DNA of 64,000 nucleotides from Ricinus communis (GCF_019578655.1 NC_063263.1:4188501-4252500), one strand, 5' to 3'. Shown: positions 17,830-31,696, counted from the stretch's first letter. Made by a program: numbers and translations. Notes: a model not told the origin generated them from the sequence alone.

Positions 17830-19660
17830 CACTGCAGAAAAAAGAAAAAGGGTTTGGTAACAGAAATATCCGTCACCCAATTGATAAAATATTTCATTAA
17901 GAAAAATAGAAATAAAATTTAATGAAAGCAATTCACCATTTAAATCTTTATCGTTATTTCTTTAACGATTGTCAGTCTTCCATCATTGAATTAGCAACAA
18001 AAGCAACTGTCATTAAATAAAAAAATTTGTCATCGCTAAAGGCATACTTTTTCTCTTGTCGTCTGCCTTTTTATTGGCTACGACAGTCCATTATAAAGTT
18101 GTTGTTAAAATTATTTTATTTTCATTTCTAGAATCCATCGCTAAAAATTAATATATTTTGAAAATATATATTTTTAAATATTATTAATTAAATTTTTTGT
18201 ATATTTTTTATTTTAATATCTAATTAATTTATAATAATAACAATAATAATAATAATATGAAAGAAGAAGAAAAAGAAAAAGAGATAAATGAGAGGAGAAG
18301 AAATAATTAAATAGAAGCAAGAATTAAAATAATGATGAATGAAAGAAAATTAGATGAAGAGAGAATTCAATATAAAAGATAGATAAAAATAATAAAGAGA
18401 GAAAAGATAGTAAAAGAATAATAAAGAAATTTGACGGAGAAATATCAAAGAAAAAAGATGGAGAAAAAATAAGAAGATAAAAAAGATATAGAAAAAAGTA
18501 AGAAATGGAAGAAATGAGAAAAAAAAAAAGATAGTGAAAGAAAATATAGAAAGAGTAAGAATGAAAAGAAAAAGAAAGAAAAAAAGAAAAAAAGAAAAAA
18601 ATTGGCAGTGAAAGAATATGTAGATAGAAAACAAGAAAGAGAAAAGGAAAAAAATGATAGTGAAATAAGTAAAGAGAGATGGAAAGAAATAGAGAATATG
18701 TGGTAGAGATAAAATGAAGGGATAAAGGGAGAGTTAAAATTTATAATGGGTTAAAATAGCGACGGTAAAATCTATCGACCTTGTCTAAGCCTATTCCATT
18801 TCGCTTTCACTTTTAGTAGTTTGACTAGTGATTCCAAGTATCCTTCCAATTTAGACAATTATAGTAATACAATATGAAGAAACATTTATAATAAAAATTA
18901 AAGTTTCAATGGATTATTAAAAAAAAATAGAATGGTTAAATACTAAGAGGATAATGGAAAACTGAATGTAGTGTGAGAGCGGCAAGATGCTAATGGTGAT
19001 TATAGGATGGCGTGAATGGCAGTAATGGTGGAGCACCAAGTTCAACTGTTACCAAGAGGGCTAATTTTAATTAACTTTTAAGAAAAGCTATATAAAACAT
19101 TAGTGCATGTTATTACTAGAGGCAAGAGGCAAAGAGAAAGAGGGGAGATGGGATATCCCCAGTTAGAGTAAAAAGTAAATGAAAGACAGACTGTTGGAAA
19201 GAAATGGGAAAAAGAGAGAAGAGGATAAAAAGAGGTTGACAACCGTTATTTTGAACAAACTTTTACCATAAACAAGAGTCGGTTGTAAATTTTAAAATCT
19301 ATATTAAGACAAGACAAAAACGACACTCTATAAAGTTAAAATTTAGCGACAGATATGAGTCTATGGTTAAAATATATATACTTTAGCGATTGCAACTATT
19401 TATCACTATACTTCTAAAATATACCCTTAGTAAATGAAAACCCTTAAGAGTTAATAAACCTTAAGCCATTAGTGACGCTGAAGTCCGATGCTATATTTTA
19501 ATTAATAGCGATGATAATTTATTTGTTATTGGATCCCTATTTTAGGGACTGATATTGCTAAAAGCTAAGTTCATGCCAAAAACTTGTGCCACATTCTCAC
19601 AAATTGATAGCGACAAATACAGTAGGCACCCCTAAAATTTATCTCTAGCACTTTTTTACA
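17830..19660. mobile_element. CACTA-like transposon debris with AGCGAC subterminal motifs
   Basis: The left part (about 17870-18140) carries GTCGCT/TCGCTAAA-type motifs and the right part (18765-18800 and 19310-19620) carries AGCGACGG, TAGCGACAG, TAGCGATTG and GATAGCGAC. Motifs of this kind crowd the ends of plant CACTA elements. A candidate left terminus CACTGCAGAAAAAA begins at 17830. No matching right terminus was found, and the motif orientation is opposite to that at 8.04-8.39 kb, so this may be two abutting fragments rather than one element. No transposase frame is present. Confidence 0.45.
18256..18720 (+). repeat. Long polypurine tract
   Basis: About 460 bases on the plus strand are nearly all A and G with scattered T, built of GAAAGAA, GAGAAA and AAGAAG blocks. 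It lies between the two clusters of CACTA-like motifs. Strong purine asymmetry like this can form triplex (H-DNA) structures. A Phe-rich minus-strand frame is only its shadow. Confidence 0.7.
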
Positions 19661-21036
19661 TAATTTCTCCTATTGGTTCATTTTATCTGACTTTTCGATC
19701 TAATAACTTGCTACTAATTTAATAAGTTAAACTAATTTTATATTCTCTTTAAATAAATAAAAGTAAAATAAATTTATTTATTAAGATCAATTCTAGAAAT
19801 ATTTTATTACATGAAAAATAATATTTTTTTTACTAATTTAATATGAATTATTATAAAATTATTATTCACATAATAAGATATTTTTAAAATTGAAATTAAA
19901 ATAATAAATTTTAAACTGTAACATATTATGGTGCTACAAATATTTACTTTTTGTTAATAAAAAATTTATTTTATTTTTTATTATTAAAAGATATTAGTTT
20001 AATCTATTAAATATATAATAAATTATTAGATTGAAAAAATTAAAAAAATTAAATATTAATAAACTAAATAAGTGTTGAATAAAAAGTGTTACCAACATTT
20101 TTCCTATTTATAAACACACTAGTGTTAAAACTTTATGTTACAATTAGGGTCGAATTTATGAGTACAACCGAATAATTGCAAGATTTTAATTTAGTGATGA
20201 GAAGATTTTAAGGTTGTTTGTTCTTATTGGAAAATCTGTTTGTTTTCATATAGGAACTAAATATTTGTTATATATTTTAAATAGGAAATACTATCTTCTT
20301 TATTTAGGCTTTGATTGGCTGCTTATTTCATTGCTTCATATTAGGGGCTGCATTACTATAGAAAAATTAAAATATATGTATATAATTTTACAGTTCTCTA
20401 AGTTATATAAATATAAATTGATTTATAAAATACTTATTATATTCAATATTCATATTTTATCCGCTCCTTATCTATCCTTTCCTTCAATAGTAATTATAAT
20501 TTTGTTTCATGACTTCAGTGTTATGTCTTATTTGGAAGACAATCCGTGAGCTATACCAAATAGAATTTGCATGTGAACCATAAAGCTCTGTTTGGTTTAG
20601 TTTAAACTTGGAAACCAGTTTATGCAAATAGATCGTTAGAATCTTACACCGGTTAATGGGGTAGACATCTTTTTCTTATGCTAAATTCCTTCAAAGAAAT
20701 ATAGGAAATGCACAAGAAGATAAGAGAAGAATAATTGGGTGAGTGACACAGAGTTTGATTTTAACTGGTTATTTTTATTTTTTTTTCAATCAACTGATTA
20801 GTCAGTTTAATATTTTAATTTTATTTTTTATAATATTTAATTATTTTTAATTTTAATTTAATTGAATGCATCTTTAAATTTTATTTTTGATAATATTTAA
20901 ATATATTTGTAATACATATAAACGTATTAAACTAAAACAGATATAAACATTATTAAAATATCAAAACATAAAAATAAATTTAAATATTTATTAAATTATA
21001 TTAAAAATTAAAATATTAAACTAGTTAAATGGTTAA

Positions 21037-21038
<2 letters not shown>

Positions 21039-21091
<53 letters not shown>
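21039..21091. repeat. (AT)n microsatellite
   Basis: An uninterrupted AT dinucleotide run of about 53 bases, the longest pure dinucleotide run in the window. Likely length-polymorphic. Confidence 0.95.
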
Positions 21092-21092
<1 letters not shown>

Positions 21093-22689
21093 CACCTTAT
21101 TTTTCTTGGTATCTATATCTTGAAATGTGAACCTTGTCAGTTCACTTAAAGTTGTTGAGACATACACATTTTTCTTTTTCTCTTTGGTGATGAAGAAAAT
21201 ATTAATCGAATCTCATCCAATTGGGACATTCTTGTTCACTAAATAAGTTTCTCCAATAATAAGCTGTGATGGTTTTGACTCCACTCAGATCATCATTTAA
21301 GGTTTTGCAGAAGTTAAGTTTGTCCAACGGAGGGTGTCGTTAGGGCCACTCAGGCCACAATTCTAAATATCAATTCAATATTTAAACTTTTTTAATAATT
21401 CTTTTGTAAAATAAATTTTTGGTTTCTGTTCTTTTTATTATTTCTTATGGTATATTATATATTATTATTTTATAATTGATTAAGAAAAAAAGACTATAAT
21501 TATTTTTTAAAATCATATTAAAGAATAAATTTACATAAATATCTTATATAATCTTTTACTTAGCTTACTAATTAAAATAAGGAATACATATATATTACTA
21601 TTTTTTACTTAATTTAATAAAATACAAGAATTTAACCATGTATTAATCAAAAATATTAAGTTTAGATAAAATACCAAATATATATTTACATTCATTTAAC
21701 CTCAATATATTATAAATATATATTTGATATTTTATCCGAATATATTATTTTTTACTTAATATATGAAGTAAAAAAAATATAAAGTAGTTCTCCAAGACCT
21801 ATTTCTAATAATTAAAAATGATTATTTATTTTTCTCAATGAATTCTTTTTTAATAAAAATAAATGACAATTTAAAAAAAAAATAATTAAAGATCATAAGA
21901 TCCAAATATAATACTTTTAAAGTTCATGTGCTAAATTAAAAATATAAAATTTTAGCCTTAACAATTTTATGTGTAGCCTTAACCACACCCTCCAACATAT
22001 TTGAACATTTTATATTTTCGAGTTTGACATTAAATTTGAAAAAATACTTTTTCAATCAATTTTTATTTCAACTAATTTCTTAAATTTTAAAAATGAATTT
22101 TTCAAAAATTGATGAATAGATACTTTCTAAAAGCATTTTTAAGAAAATAATTTATAAATATATTTTAAAAACTAATATAGTAAATAAAAAAATTCAAATT
22201 TATTTTTTAAATATCCAACCATAATCCTAAACACACCCTATCTCTAATTTTTCGATAAAGTCTGATCATTAAAAAGATAAATTCTGAAAATGGTAACTCA
22301 GTTACAGAAAAAAAAAAAAGAAAATTCGGTAACATGAGTTTTCTATAAATGAGGATCCTTTGATCTCTTGCCCATTGTTTGGATTGGAGGAAAATAAAGG
22401 AAGAAAATGAGAGAGTAAAATATTTTTTTATGTTTGGAAAAGAGAAGAAAATAAGAGACGAAGGAAAATAGCCATTACTTTCCACTAGATTTTTTTCTCT
22501 ATTTTAGGGAAAAAAAGATAAAATAAAGAGAATGAAAAATAAAAGATCTTTTATTTTATTTTTATCCATTCAAATAAGAAAAAGAAAAATAAAACTTATT
22601 TTCCCTTCTTATTTTCTTTCTTGCCAATCAAAATTTTTGAAAATAAGTTCAATGTGAAGTGAATTTATAATTTTGAGTCATTTATATAT

Positions 22690-23290
22690 ACATATATTAA
22701 TTTTTGAAATCTAAATTTTTGTTGACACGTGTGCTTAATTTTTGACATATAGAATTTTTATTTTGACATGTATACTATTTTTACCACATAAGATTCAAAC
22801 TTATATGTGATTTTATAGTTTTTTTATTAATTTATTGATTAATAAGTTATATTCCTAATTAAACACTCACTCTAATCCTAAAAATAGCATATTTATTATA
22901 TTTTAATATTATATTAACTAATAAATAATTTTCTAATCAAATAATAATACTAATTTAATCATAAAAATAACATATTAATTATATTTTAATATTATATTAA
23001 TTAATTAATTAATTTTAATTAGGCAATAATTTTAATTTTAAAAATAATATCTTAAATAATATTTTTAATATTATATTTAATAATAAATTAATTTATTAAT
23101 TATATGATAAATTTTTAATCCCAAAATTTATAGAATTAAGTTATACAATACTACAATTAATTAATAGATATTTTTAAAATAATTTTTATATTATTACATT
23201 AATAAAGTTTTAAAAAATAAAAATATTTAAAAATAATTAATTTACTATTATTTTTTAAAATATTATAAATTAATATTAAAATTTTTATTA
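22690..23290. repeat. AT-rich dispersed repeat, copy 2
   Basis: Colinear with 2690-3110: it shares, in the same order, GAAATCTAAATTTTTG, ATTCAAACTTATATG, ATTAATAAGTTATATTCC, two TATTTTAATATTATATTAA blocks and the AATT run. It extends further right than copy 1. No coding capacity. Confidence 0.5.
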
Positions 23291-26045
23291 AATTATATTT
23301 ATCAATTTGAACTCATAATTACACTGGATATTTAAAGATAATAGAATTTTTTTTAATTTTTTTTTTTTATTGTTGAGGTGGGCTTTTCATCAATCATCAT
23401 GAGTTTACTAATCACATAGAAAATCTGGATAAAATCTTATAGTTATAATATATAGAAGTGTTAACAATGTTTTAGTTTAGATCACAATAACTTTATAACC
23501 GGAAAGGTTGGTGAAGTATTGCTTCTTCATGAAGTAAAAATGATGAGAATCAACAAATATATTGATTCGAATTAGAGCAGCATTTTCAAGAAAAAGCACT
23601 AATATATACTATAACTGGGCATAGGGAAAGCAACTCATGTTTTGAAATTAGTACAATATATAGTTGGAGGATCAGCTTTCCTTTGGTAGAATGTCCCTTG
23701 TTCTTGATTTTCATGCCTCATTTCATATATGACTCTTTAACCACTTCAATCCTTCATGCAACACGTGATTTATTTATTAATGTTTAAGAGGTTTAATATT
23801 CATAGAAAAATGATTCTGAACCCATAAAAGCAAAGTTAAGTTTCAAGTGTTGCAATATGCAATCATTGTCATCATATATTTAAAAATTGCAGTGATTAAT
23901 AAGAGTTTCATTATATAAATTTGGAGCATCTCTAGTCATTTTAATTTATTTGAATAAAAAAATATAAGTATGGGTTTGAGAGTTACATTAAGACATTGGA
24001 TTCTAGTTGTAAATTGGATGTGTGGCATAATATGAGTAGAATTTGGCATCTATATGTAGAATAAAGTCATGAACTAAGCCAGCCAGCCAATGAGGGTGTG
24101 ACTTGTACCCATATCCACAAGAGGAAAAATGAAAGCTAACAACTCAGTAATTCAAGATGGGCAGAGCATTAACCCTAAAAAAATTTCCAAGTCTTTGTAA
24201 CATAACTCATGCATGGTTGCTTTCCAGAAGTCCTGATGATGCACCCAATGACCTAACCCCTTTGTCCTTGCCATAATACAATGCATCATTCGCCTAATAA
24301 GACATAGAAAAATACATACCTAACAACTGAAACCTAGCTCTCTAAGTTTTGCAACAAAACAATGACCTATCACCTAAAAGTCCCTTATAAAATCTTTATT
24401 TTAAAGAGTAAGTAACAGACATTTTTAATTTTCTTACTGAGAATATCAGGGAAAGAAAGAAAGAAAAATAATAATAATAATAATAATAACAAAAATAAGT
24501 AGCAAGACATTCGGCCAGCACATGGGGGTAGCAGTGGCTGTAGCACCCATTCCATGTGCATGAAAATGCCAAATCTTCTTTCTCTTGTTGCTTCCCTAAT
24601 TCAACCTGTAACTGGGTAGCTCTTTCCTGAGATGTCACCATTTCCTTCCCTGCCATCTACCCCGTATCCCTCATGAATAGTTTTAATAAAGAGACGTGTT
24701 TAATCATATAAAAAACATCAAGTGACTAAATTCTGTTTAGGCAAACATTAAACATGTTATTTAATCATATAAAATCTTTCAAGACCATTGAATTGATGTA
24801 GGTAAATAATATTTAAAATTAAATAAATTTTAAATGCATATCTCAACTTGAATTTTAAATCCACTTCCATATTAAGTGGTAACTCGAAAAAAAAAAAAGA
24901 TTCAAGCTATTTTTTTATAAGATCATATGATGGGCCAATACCCCACGCACTGATTAGAAGTGGGTTTAAGGTATCAATCATGAAAATCGAAGGCCTAGCA
25001 GATTTGGGACACATCACTTTTTGCAGACTCAGAATGTATGCACAAAGCATGAGGGCATGTAGGACAGATCTAAGATGGATTGGAATTAGAATTGAGTTTT
25101 ATAAGATTAATCAACTACAATTGGAAGACATTTCATTACGTTTGGTAGCTTTATTCAAGTCTTATTGATCAGTTCAAACAAACCAATTCTAATTATTTAA
25201 TGGTTATTTTCCAATTTGAATCCCTAAAGAATCACTTCCTCACACTTGGCCCAACTAATTGATGCTGTCACTTGCAATGCCCGTGTACATTTCCGTCCCC
25301 ACTTTAAGTGCTGGATAAGAAAATTATACAGACCAAAGGTACTGAATCACCAGATCCCAAGATACAAGTAACCGAACTTGGTCCTTGAGACTTCAGAGTT
25401 TTTAATCCAGCAGCTGAATTTTGATAAAGTCCTTGTCAGTTAGAGATACTGTACCAAACAATGTAAAACGAACACTTTTACAGAAGATTGCTTAATACTT
25501 CCAAGGACCAGCAACACTGGTGGTCCACTGGTTGCCCCCGAGAAGTGTCACGGGAAATAAGTTTTTAACATTTTCTTTGTACCTTCTCATCCAACCAAAT
25601 GAGTACTCCACCAGCAGACTCTATGAGATAAAAAGAAGAAAGAAAAAAGAAAAGATAATTGACCCTATATACAAAATTTGGAAAAAGAATGCATATCAAC
25701 ATTGGAAATAAGTTAACTTCTGAGTTTTGTTCTTTTTTGCAAGGTACACATAGTACACATGATACTTGCAAGACTTTCAGGAAACATCTGAACCATTCAA
25801 CTTTAGACTAAGCTTGGTTAATCAAAATCAATGCTGCAGGATCAAGAGCAAGAAGTCATGATCCTTACCTATATCATTCAAGAAGACGGAGCATGAATTT
25901 CTGGATTGCTTAACTTCAGACAGGAGCAGGGTCACTGTCACACACCTGATTATAACTTTTTTGAAATGGCGTTGCCTCTCTTATGCAACTTCTCCACAAT
26001 GGAAGTGTAAAAATGAAGGACAAGCTGGAATACAATATAAAGGAT

Positions 26046-29000
26046 TCATATTTCTTCATCAGACCCATAGATATCTAATTCAATCATCTTTCCTGTTCCC
26101 TGTTTGGCATTATCTGCCGAAGCCTGCCCTTGATTTGTTTTAGCTCTTTTTGCATCCGATTCCTTTTTCACTATTACTGTTGCGCCCACTTTCAATGTAG
26201 ATGATTTCCTAGCAAATGATGGATAAATGTTCAATGGCACATAGAGAAAGCCATAAATAAATATGCGGGGAATCAAAGATTGGAAAAAAAATATAATAAA
26301 TGATTCACCTCTTGTCTGAGTTAGTCGTTTGTTGATTTGATGTTGCAGAAACTTTAGTTAAATTTTTTGGTTTCATTTTCCCTGCAAATGCAAGTAATGA
26401 AAACCCAGGACGCTCAACACGATTGTGACAAGTAAAATACTGAAGGTTAGTGATATTGAACCTGTTATTTCATTAAGAAATCTGATGCCCTGTGAGAAAG
26501 TATTTGTCGTCACCTTATCTGCATTACTGTTCATTAAAGGGCAAAAATCAAGGCCATTAGTAAAAGATACAGCTTTCGCTTTTAGATACTAATCAGAATA
26601 AAAATTTGTATATGAGCAAACCTCAATGCCTTCTTAAGCCCTTCCACAGATAGGAATTGCACTGGCTGCCTAGAGTTTTTATTATTTGTTCTGTCAGCTA
26701 AAGGGTCGATTATGTGAATGCCTTGTGACTTGAGAGGATCCCTAAAGGCTGTTCTCAAGTTCCTGGAAACAAAAATTACACTACAGGTTCAGAAGATCAA
26801 AGATAGATGAAAAATAAAACAAATGAACCAAGTACATTATCAATATTATGCAACTACTAAGCAGTAGAAATTATCAAATGTCTGATCACCTACCCGCCCT
26901 TGAGCTCAGTTCGCTTTGTGGAAAATATCTCTGATGCTTTCTACAGAAATACAGATATGATGTAATGTACGGTAACTTTGAAAATAGGCAAAATGAAGAA
27001 CAACAACAGCAATGGGAAGGCATACTTACTGATTTGTGAAACCTGCAATATATCCCTTGGCGTCTGAAATAACACATTAACTAGTGTCAGAATATCTGAA
27101 AATGCCCAAAACTTTTCCTAAGAACATAAAGAATCTATTCTCTTTTTTTAACAGTAGCTAGACCCTGATGGGAGGAAAAAGGAAGTTATGAAACTTACTA
27201 AGGATATAGATAAATTGTTCAGATGGAAGAATACCATTTAATAAAACTTTATAAATAATCAGGAAAAAAATTTGAAATTCTGATCATCTTCACTTCTAAA
27301 ATATATCCAAGAACTTCATCTTTACATATATCTTTCGCTTGTTAATATCTTATTCAATGAATATTTGATGTACAATGAAGAATGGCTATCATAAACGTCA
27401 CCACTTAATATTGTTTCACCTGTATTGCTGTTTCACTAAACAATTCAACACACTTTTATGTTGCCTCTGACATGCTTGCGGCAGACTGCAAACAATCAGA
27501 CGACTAACTTCAGGGGCAGGGTAAACTCTACACATGCTCCGTTAGGCAATGACTTTCTAGTGGCAAGGAGCATGCTTAATCATTAGAAAAGGCCATGTGC
27601 TTTCCCTTCTGAAGGAAAGAAAATTGATTTTAAAAAAAAGCATATGAAGACTCATTCACATCTAACTTCATTCAAGATCTTCCCAAGTTAAATGTACAAA
27701 GAAAGTGAAACATTTTTGCAACCCATTCAGAAATTATAAACCAATGTGATGGAGGTTTGATATAAATGTTCTGATAACTATTACTGAAGATAACTAATCA
27801 ATGCATCTCTGTGCTGATCAACAATTACTAATTTGCAATTTCTTAAGTAGCTGATTCAAGAAACGCAAACAAATTGATAATTTAAATTTTGCTTGTAGCT
27901 TGTAAAATCATTTATCCATCTAGATTTTTTAACTTAATAATTAAACCTATATTTGGGCCCTCACCTATGAGCTTGGACATCTGCATTGAATGATTCTTGA
28001 TAATAACCATTAACAAGGACGACTAGATAATATTATATCAAATTTTGGACTAAAAATTTGAAGAACATCCTAGCATTAGTTCCTTTTTCTTTTGTTGTTA
28101 CTTAAGAAAGGACCCTGGCATTAATTCTTTATAGTTATCCAAATCAGACTAAGTGTTGTCTACGTTAAATCTGACATAGAAATATTCATTTTACATGGTC
28201 TTTTAACTTCTCGATTTGTTTGTTGATTTTAATCTGTTGTAACTTTAATTTCAAAATGAATAATCTTTTCTGCAAATGACGGTAGGAGAAATTCTTCAAT
28301 TCCAATTTTTGTTTTCTTTTATAATAGACCTAATTACTAATTAAATCCTAAACTTTACACTTTTTATTAATTTTATCTAATTCTTTCAGAATTTGAGAAT
28401 AAATTACTTATATTTTCAATTTACTTTCAAAAAACACTTTTATGAAACAATTTTCGCAATTTCACGGTAAAAAGATGACATGACAGTTAAATGTGCTTAC
28501 TAAAGAGAAATACTTGGAAATCAACAAAAAAATGTATTCTAAATTTAATAATGCAGACGTCAAAGGTGGTACAAATGTACTTGCCCACTGTTGCATCTAA
28601 TTGCATCAAGCTTTTTGCTGATTCTTAAATCTTTTCTTTTAATTAGCACAATCAATCTATAATGTCGTCATCTTTTTCATTGTAAGATTACAAAATTATT
28701 ATAGAAAAGTGTTTTTGAAATAAAATGGAAACATGAATATTTAATTTTTGAAATAATTAGATAAAATTATTAAAGAAATATAAAGTTAAGAATTTAATGA
28801 TAATAATACCTTCTTCATATCCTAGTTCACATATAAAGAAAGGGGACAAATAAATATTTCCACATTTCACATCACTCAGAAAGCAAGTTGAATAAAGAAA
28901 TTCTTGTAACATACTTATTTATGACTGATGTACAGGACATTCCATCTTTCCTTTTTCCTTTGCAAACTCCATAATCAGTGGAAGTACCCATCTTTAATAC

Positions 29001-30387
29001 TTGATTTGGAGAATACAGACTCAAAGAAAAACCTCCCTGCAAAAGAGTTAAAAGATAAAAAATAACAATGAATCTTTATGAACAAGAAGAATCAACAAGG
29101 CAATTAGCATATCACATAATCATATTTACCGTGTTGTCCTTGCGAACTGTACAATTAAATAGTGCAAAAACTGTGCCTGCCTGCTCCTTGCAGTTTTGCT
29201 GATAAGCATCACCAAATAAGAAAAGAGAAATTGTGTTTTCATCTAAACACCCAATTTTCCATATAGAATAGCTCTTCCCTACAGAACTAGTCCTTGGATT
29301 TCCCTTCTCAGTTAACACTCCAACAGTTGCCCAACATCCTGAAATAGTGTCTCCTACCAATAGATTTCTAGGAAAAAAGACAAAAACAAAAACCAATAAT
29401 GAAATCATTGTCCATGTTGCAATATGAAGCCCATGAAATCCTACTGATAAGAACAGAAGTAACCAGGAACAAATGTTTGAATCCAAAAAGAACTTGAATG
29501 ACTTCTATAATGACGACCATATATATATTGATAAGTGGAAGAAGATTACTTAATAGCCGGTAATCGGACAAAACGAATATCTGAGAAACGCTCACTAAGC
29601 TCTGCAGGAGTGACCAATTGATTCCTGAAAGAGATGGTGATAAATTAACTAAATAGAGTTAGTTAAAAGAATACACAAGGAATTCTTTTAACTAAATTGA
29701 TCATAGTTTTATTTGACTACTCATAATACAATAAACTACCCCTTAAACAGGGTAGTTGAAGGCCACCTTATCCTTAAACCAGAATATTTCTCAATATGAG
29801 CTTCATTTGACTTCCTTGACTGCTTAAGTTTTTCTGCTTTCCCAACTGGTTTTAGGTCGTGATGATTAAGGCAATCTTGAACAGCATCTCTAAATACAGA
29901 CAAATCTGCCTGCCCTCTTCTCCTAGGTGACTCATCATCCGATAGAAACCCTCCAAAAATTAAAGCAAAAAATAAAAACCCAAATTAGTTCTCATATCAA
30001 ATAACATTTATCTAGTCCATAAGCCAAATAAAACAACATTACTCCGGAATAAGAAACATATTATGAACAATAAAACTGAACTGAGAATTAGAGAAACTTC
30101 TGCTGACAGAATGTAGAATTACAGACGAAATATAGAATAACAAACCATGAATACCCGGATACTGGAAATTATATTATATGAAAATAAGAGATACCCAGAT
30201 CAACATTGAACAAACTAAAGAAAACAAACAATAACCCAAGTGAGGAAAGTATTCAACTTTATGTCAACATATACATATATGTACCTAGTGAATTGGCATT
30301 GAGATTCGAAGGAGATCCAGGAGGGGTTTCCAAGACACGATCTTGGAGAGAAAGGAGGAGGTCTAGGTCATCTTGATGGCTTGACAT
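26046..30387 (-). CDS. MCM10: MCM10 replication initiation factor
   Basis: A complete gene of eleven exons on the minus strand: 30387-30285, 29950-29740, 29624-29550, 29367-29130, 29036-28915, 27063-27030, 26940-26894, 26762-26622, 26526-26462, 26381-26309 and 26208-26046 (TGA). Total 1272 nt, 423 aa. Mcm10 binds DNA and the Mcm2-7/Cdc45 helicase and is needed to activate origins and load polymerase alpha in the nucleus. The N-terminus (MSSHQDDLDLLLSLQDR) is acidic and helical. The OB-fold region spans roughly residues 105-230 with FSDIRFVRLPAIKNLLVGD, GCWATVGVLTEKG and LFLFGDAYQQNCKE. The zinc finger follows, with Cys234, Cys244, Cys256 and His259 (IYCRFHK). The downstream LKGGNLRTAFRDP and GIHIIDPLADR segments are typical of the plant proteins. 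The C-terminus is basic, then acidic (IYGSDEEI). Intron 5 is about 1.85 kb. All splice sites are GT-AG and phases are consistent throughout. Confidence 0.95.
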
Positions 30388-31290
30388 TGTAGATTTTGTG
30401 CTTGCTTGTGTAAAATCGAATTCAAAAATTGAATAGAAAGAGTTGTATTTCTGCAAACCAACCAAAAATGGAGTTGAGTTTTTTGGAGGGAGATGAGAAT
30501 CTTTTGGAGGGAAATTAAAGAAGAAATTACAGTAACGCCGCCATTTTAAGGCTAAGTAGGCCAGTGTACTTTCTAATTTGTATATAAGAAGAAAGCTTAG
30601 ATTGTCCCAATATGAGCCCTTTCCTTTTGTAGTTGCAGCTTGAGATAAGTGCAAGGCCCAAAAGCTGAGGTCCAAACGCCATTTTTGGACCCGTGTCCAT
30701 GTTTCTTTATATACTCAACTCTCCGTACAAGTATGGAACAATTTTTCTTTTCATTTGCAGCAAATTATATCATGTTATGTATCTGGTGTCCAACACGTCA
30801 GCATTTAATTTAAATGAGAAAGTTGAAATTTAAATAGCTCATGCCAAGGCTTCAGTTTCAATATAACGCCATATTTTATATCTGCCAATTTGAAACAGAA
30901 TCGGAAGGTGAAATCATTTATTTGGTATTTTCATTCCCTATTTCTTAAATCTTCAAATCAGATTTTATAAACCTTAATTTTTCTTTTTTTTATTTTTTTT
31001 TTCTTATCTACCCTATAATTTTCTCTTTTCTCTTTATTATCTATGGAAAAAAATTCATTTATAGTAAAATTTATCAATAAGATGCGGACTTTGAAAATAT
31101 ATTTGACAAACTGAACTTATTCATTTTTCTTCTTTTTCTGTTCTTATTTTCTTCTTAAGTTTATTATTTTATATATAAATTGATTGATAGAGTAATGAAT
31201 AGATGTGAATTTAAAAATTGCGAATGAACAAATTATTTATGCAGCTAAATATTTAACGTAAATCTGGATTTACCTGCAAATATAGTTAAT
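30388..31290. other. MCM10 upstream region
   Basis: Upstream of the MCM10 start. A 138-codon minus-strand frame here simply extends the first exon upstream through leader sequence; the ATG at 30387 was chosen because the conserved N-terminus begins there. No perfect E2F consensus (TTTSSCGC) was found, although GCC-rich strings occur near 30536 and 30676. Confidence 0.4.
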
Positions 31291-31296
31291 TAATAT

Positions 31297-31577
31297 TGAT
31301 GTTCATTATGTATGAACTATAGGTTTATCAACATATTCATAATTTTGATAGCAGTTTTATTATTGAAATTGAATAGATTCATTATATAGCATATTGAAGT
31401 TCATTATATATGAATTAAAGGTTCATCATTTTATTTATAATTTTAATAATATTTTATTTTTTAAATGGAATAAATTTATTTTGTAGTACATTGAGGTTCG
31501 TTACATATGAACTAGAAATCCATCATTTTATTCCTAATTTTGATAATAATTTCATTATTAAAATAAGATAGGTTCAT

Positions 31578-31617
<40 letters not shown>

Positions 31618-31680
31618 ATGAAGGTCCATTATGTATGGATTACAAGTTCATCATTATATTAATCATATTTTCTGTTTTTA
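31297..31680. repeat. Minisatellite, about 97-bp unit, four copies
   Basis: Repeated units begin with GTTCATTATGTATGAACT-like sequence at 31301, 31399, 31496 and 31624 (spacings 98, 97 and 128). Each is followed by TTCATCATTTTATT and AATTTTGATAATAATTTTATTA. The longer third spacing is explained by a (CA)n(TA)n microsatellite at about 31579-31617 that grew inside the unit. Copies are imperfect. Confidence 0.8.
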
Positions 31681-31696
31681 CAGTTAATAATAATGC

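Larger units (their letters stand above)
17340..25950. other. Gene-free repeat-rich interval between the ROP and MCM10 genes
   Basis: No gene was recognised in these 8.6 kb. They contain the CACTA-like region at 17830-19660, an (AT)26 run at 21039-21091, the second copy of the AT-rich dispersed repeat at 22690-23290, and an (AAT)n run near 24467-24489. Frames of 86-111 codons at 20214-20549, 24396-24656 and 24848-25168 have no recognisable domain and are biased by simple sequence, so they are not called as genes. Confidence 0.55.

Noticed and set aside
18350..18634. 94-codon Phe-rich minus-strand frame resembling a membrane protein
   Set aside because: It is the complement of the polypurine tract, so the hydrophobicity comes from base composition.
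20214..20549. 111-codon frame with many hydrophobic residues
   Set aside because: AT-rich sequence gives Ile/Leu/Tyr codons by chance; no homology pattern seen.
24396..24656. 86-codon minus-strand frame with several cysteines
   Set aside because: No signal peptide, the second half is an (AAT)n shadow, and no family was recognised.
24848..25168. 106-codon plus-strand frame
   Set aside because: Basic, no recognisable domain, no splice or promoter context; likely chance.
30388..30720. E2F site in the MCM10 promoter
   Set aside because: Replication genes often have one, but no TTTSSCGC match was found; the GCC-rich strings near 30536 and 30676 do not fit.
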